Assembly (NCBI GenBank): GCA_964557575.1
Contig: CAZLBC010000016.1
Coordinates: forward strand, 1 to 64,000
From: CAZLBC01 sp964557575
GTDB lineage: Bacteria > Planctomycetota > Phycisphaerae > SM23-33
Direction: 5' to 3'
DNA length: 64,000 bases
Shown here: positions 63,667-64,000 of the stretch, piece by piece
How the letters are laid out: each line of letters starts with the position of its first letter
How positions within the stretch are numbered: position 1 is the first letter of the stretch
Translations under genes and position numbers: made by a program
Notes under the pieces: model-generated
The model's input: only the letters and a program-made list of their open reading frames with translations
The model's database searches: none
Told to the model about the DNA's origin: nothing

Positions 63667-64000
63667 ATGAATGACAGCTGGTTGAATCGGATCCCCGGTG
63701 CGGTTCTCTGCGCCTATGCTCTCGTCTTTTGTGCCACCGGATGCGCATATCTTCCCGGCGTGAACGTCGACGATGTGTATCGCCTCCAGGAATCACTCGT
63801 CAGGCAGGGGCCCCAGGACCGCGGAGACGAGGACCTTGCCCTTCTGCAGACACCGGAAAAGGATATATCCCCGCTGCCGATCGAACAGGACCCGGAGACC
63901 GGCAACCGCGTCATCAGGCTCAAGCTCCGGGATGCCGTGGTGCGAGCCCTGGCCTACAACACCGATATCGGGGTGGCGTCATACGAACCCGCGATCGCCG
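63667..64000 (+). CDS. TolC-family outer-membrane efflux lipoprotein (3' partial)
   Basis: An open frame starts at ATG 63667 and runs out of the window after 111 residues. The N-terminus has a hydrophobic stretch VLCAYALVFCATGC that looks like a lipoprotein signal (lipobox ATGC), typical of outer-membrane factors. Near the end, IRLKLRDAVVRALAYNTDIGVA matches the conserved first helix of TolC/OprM proteins (L-x-x-A-V-x-x-A-L-x-x-N). The downstream genes, outside the window, may encode the matching membrane-fusion and pump proteins. Confidence 0.7.
   Translation, partial: MNDSWLNRIPGAVLCAYALVFCATGCAYLPGVNVDDVYRLQESLVRQGPQDRGDEDLALLQTPEKDISPLPIEQDPETGNRVIRLKLRDAVVRALAYNTDIGVASYEPAIA

Overview
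The window reads as one chromosomal segment of an anaerobic, polysaccharide-degrading Gram-negative-type bacterium of the PVC superphylum, most likely an anaerobic planctomycete-like lineage. The reasons are: a small basic protein with the layout MSIDPSLK...RRNVLSRAERV...FGLPK (46429-46701), a family I associate with Planctomycetes/Verrucomicrobia/Chlamydiae; two formylglycine sulfatases, a GH95 fucosidase and a beta-helix protein; large vWA/glutaminase-like membrane proteins; and an orange-protein (ORP) type cluster of MinD-like Fe-S ATPases, known from strict anaerobes. The taxon is inference. Most of the window is GC-rich (about 60 % or more by eye); the first 3.9 kb is clearly more AT-rich.

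Layout. 1-3.9 kb: AT-rich exported proteins of unknown function, then a gene with two PstS-like halves whose base composition jumps between the halves. 5-7.2 kb: U32 peptidase/RNA-hydroxylation-type protein. 7.2-19.3 kb: a phosphate/polyphosphate region: a PHP-phosphoesterase/GT4-glycosyltransferase fusion, a TIM-barrel GH67-like protein, a LysM lipoprotein, a Nudix hydrolase, exopolyphosphatase (ppx), polyphosphate kinase (ppk), an UppP-like phosphatase, a CHAD protein and a guanylate-kinase-like protein. Four of its transcription units are preceded by 11-bp-periodic CTTAA-type arrays that look like PhoB/SphR-type Pho boxes. 19.5-24.3 kb: GH95 and beta-helix polysaccharide enzymes. 24.4-27.7 kb: ffh, tRNA-Ile, a sulfatase. 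27.8-36.5 kb: a small lipoprotein-like gene, then an ORP-like system of two divergent transcription units (three NifX/NifB-like proteins, Mrp, ARMT1/DUF89, thioesterase; DUF5320, two MinD/ferredoxin ATPases, a metallo-beta-lactamase) around a sigma-54 activator gene, with sigma-54 promoter candidates.

36.7-41 kb: repeat-tailed exported protein, GH3-type adenylate-forming enzyme, alpha/beta hydrolase. 41-46.4 kb: a type II ketosynthase cassette (KS, catalytically degenerate KS partner, two FabZ-like dehydratases, ACP) followed upstream by an aminotransferase. 46.4-53.9 kb: small basic protein, SPOR-like membrane protein, gap, then mrdA (PBP2)-rodA-hydrolase. 54-62 kb: Tat-exported sulfatase, vWA protein and uvrA, bracketed by two inverted copies of a non-coding repeat. 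62-64 kb: phosphomannomutase/phosphoglucomutase and the start of a TolC-family lipoprotein.

The strongest candidates for something undescribed are the Pho-box-controlled PHP-GT4 fusion as a possible one-protein lipid-remodelling enzyme, the expanded ORP cluster with its own sigma-54 circuitry, and the KS/degenerate-KS cassette. No rRNA, CRISPR array, complete insertion sequence, integrase or prophage was seen.
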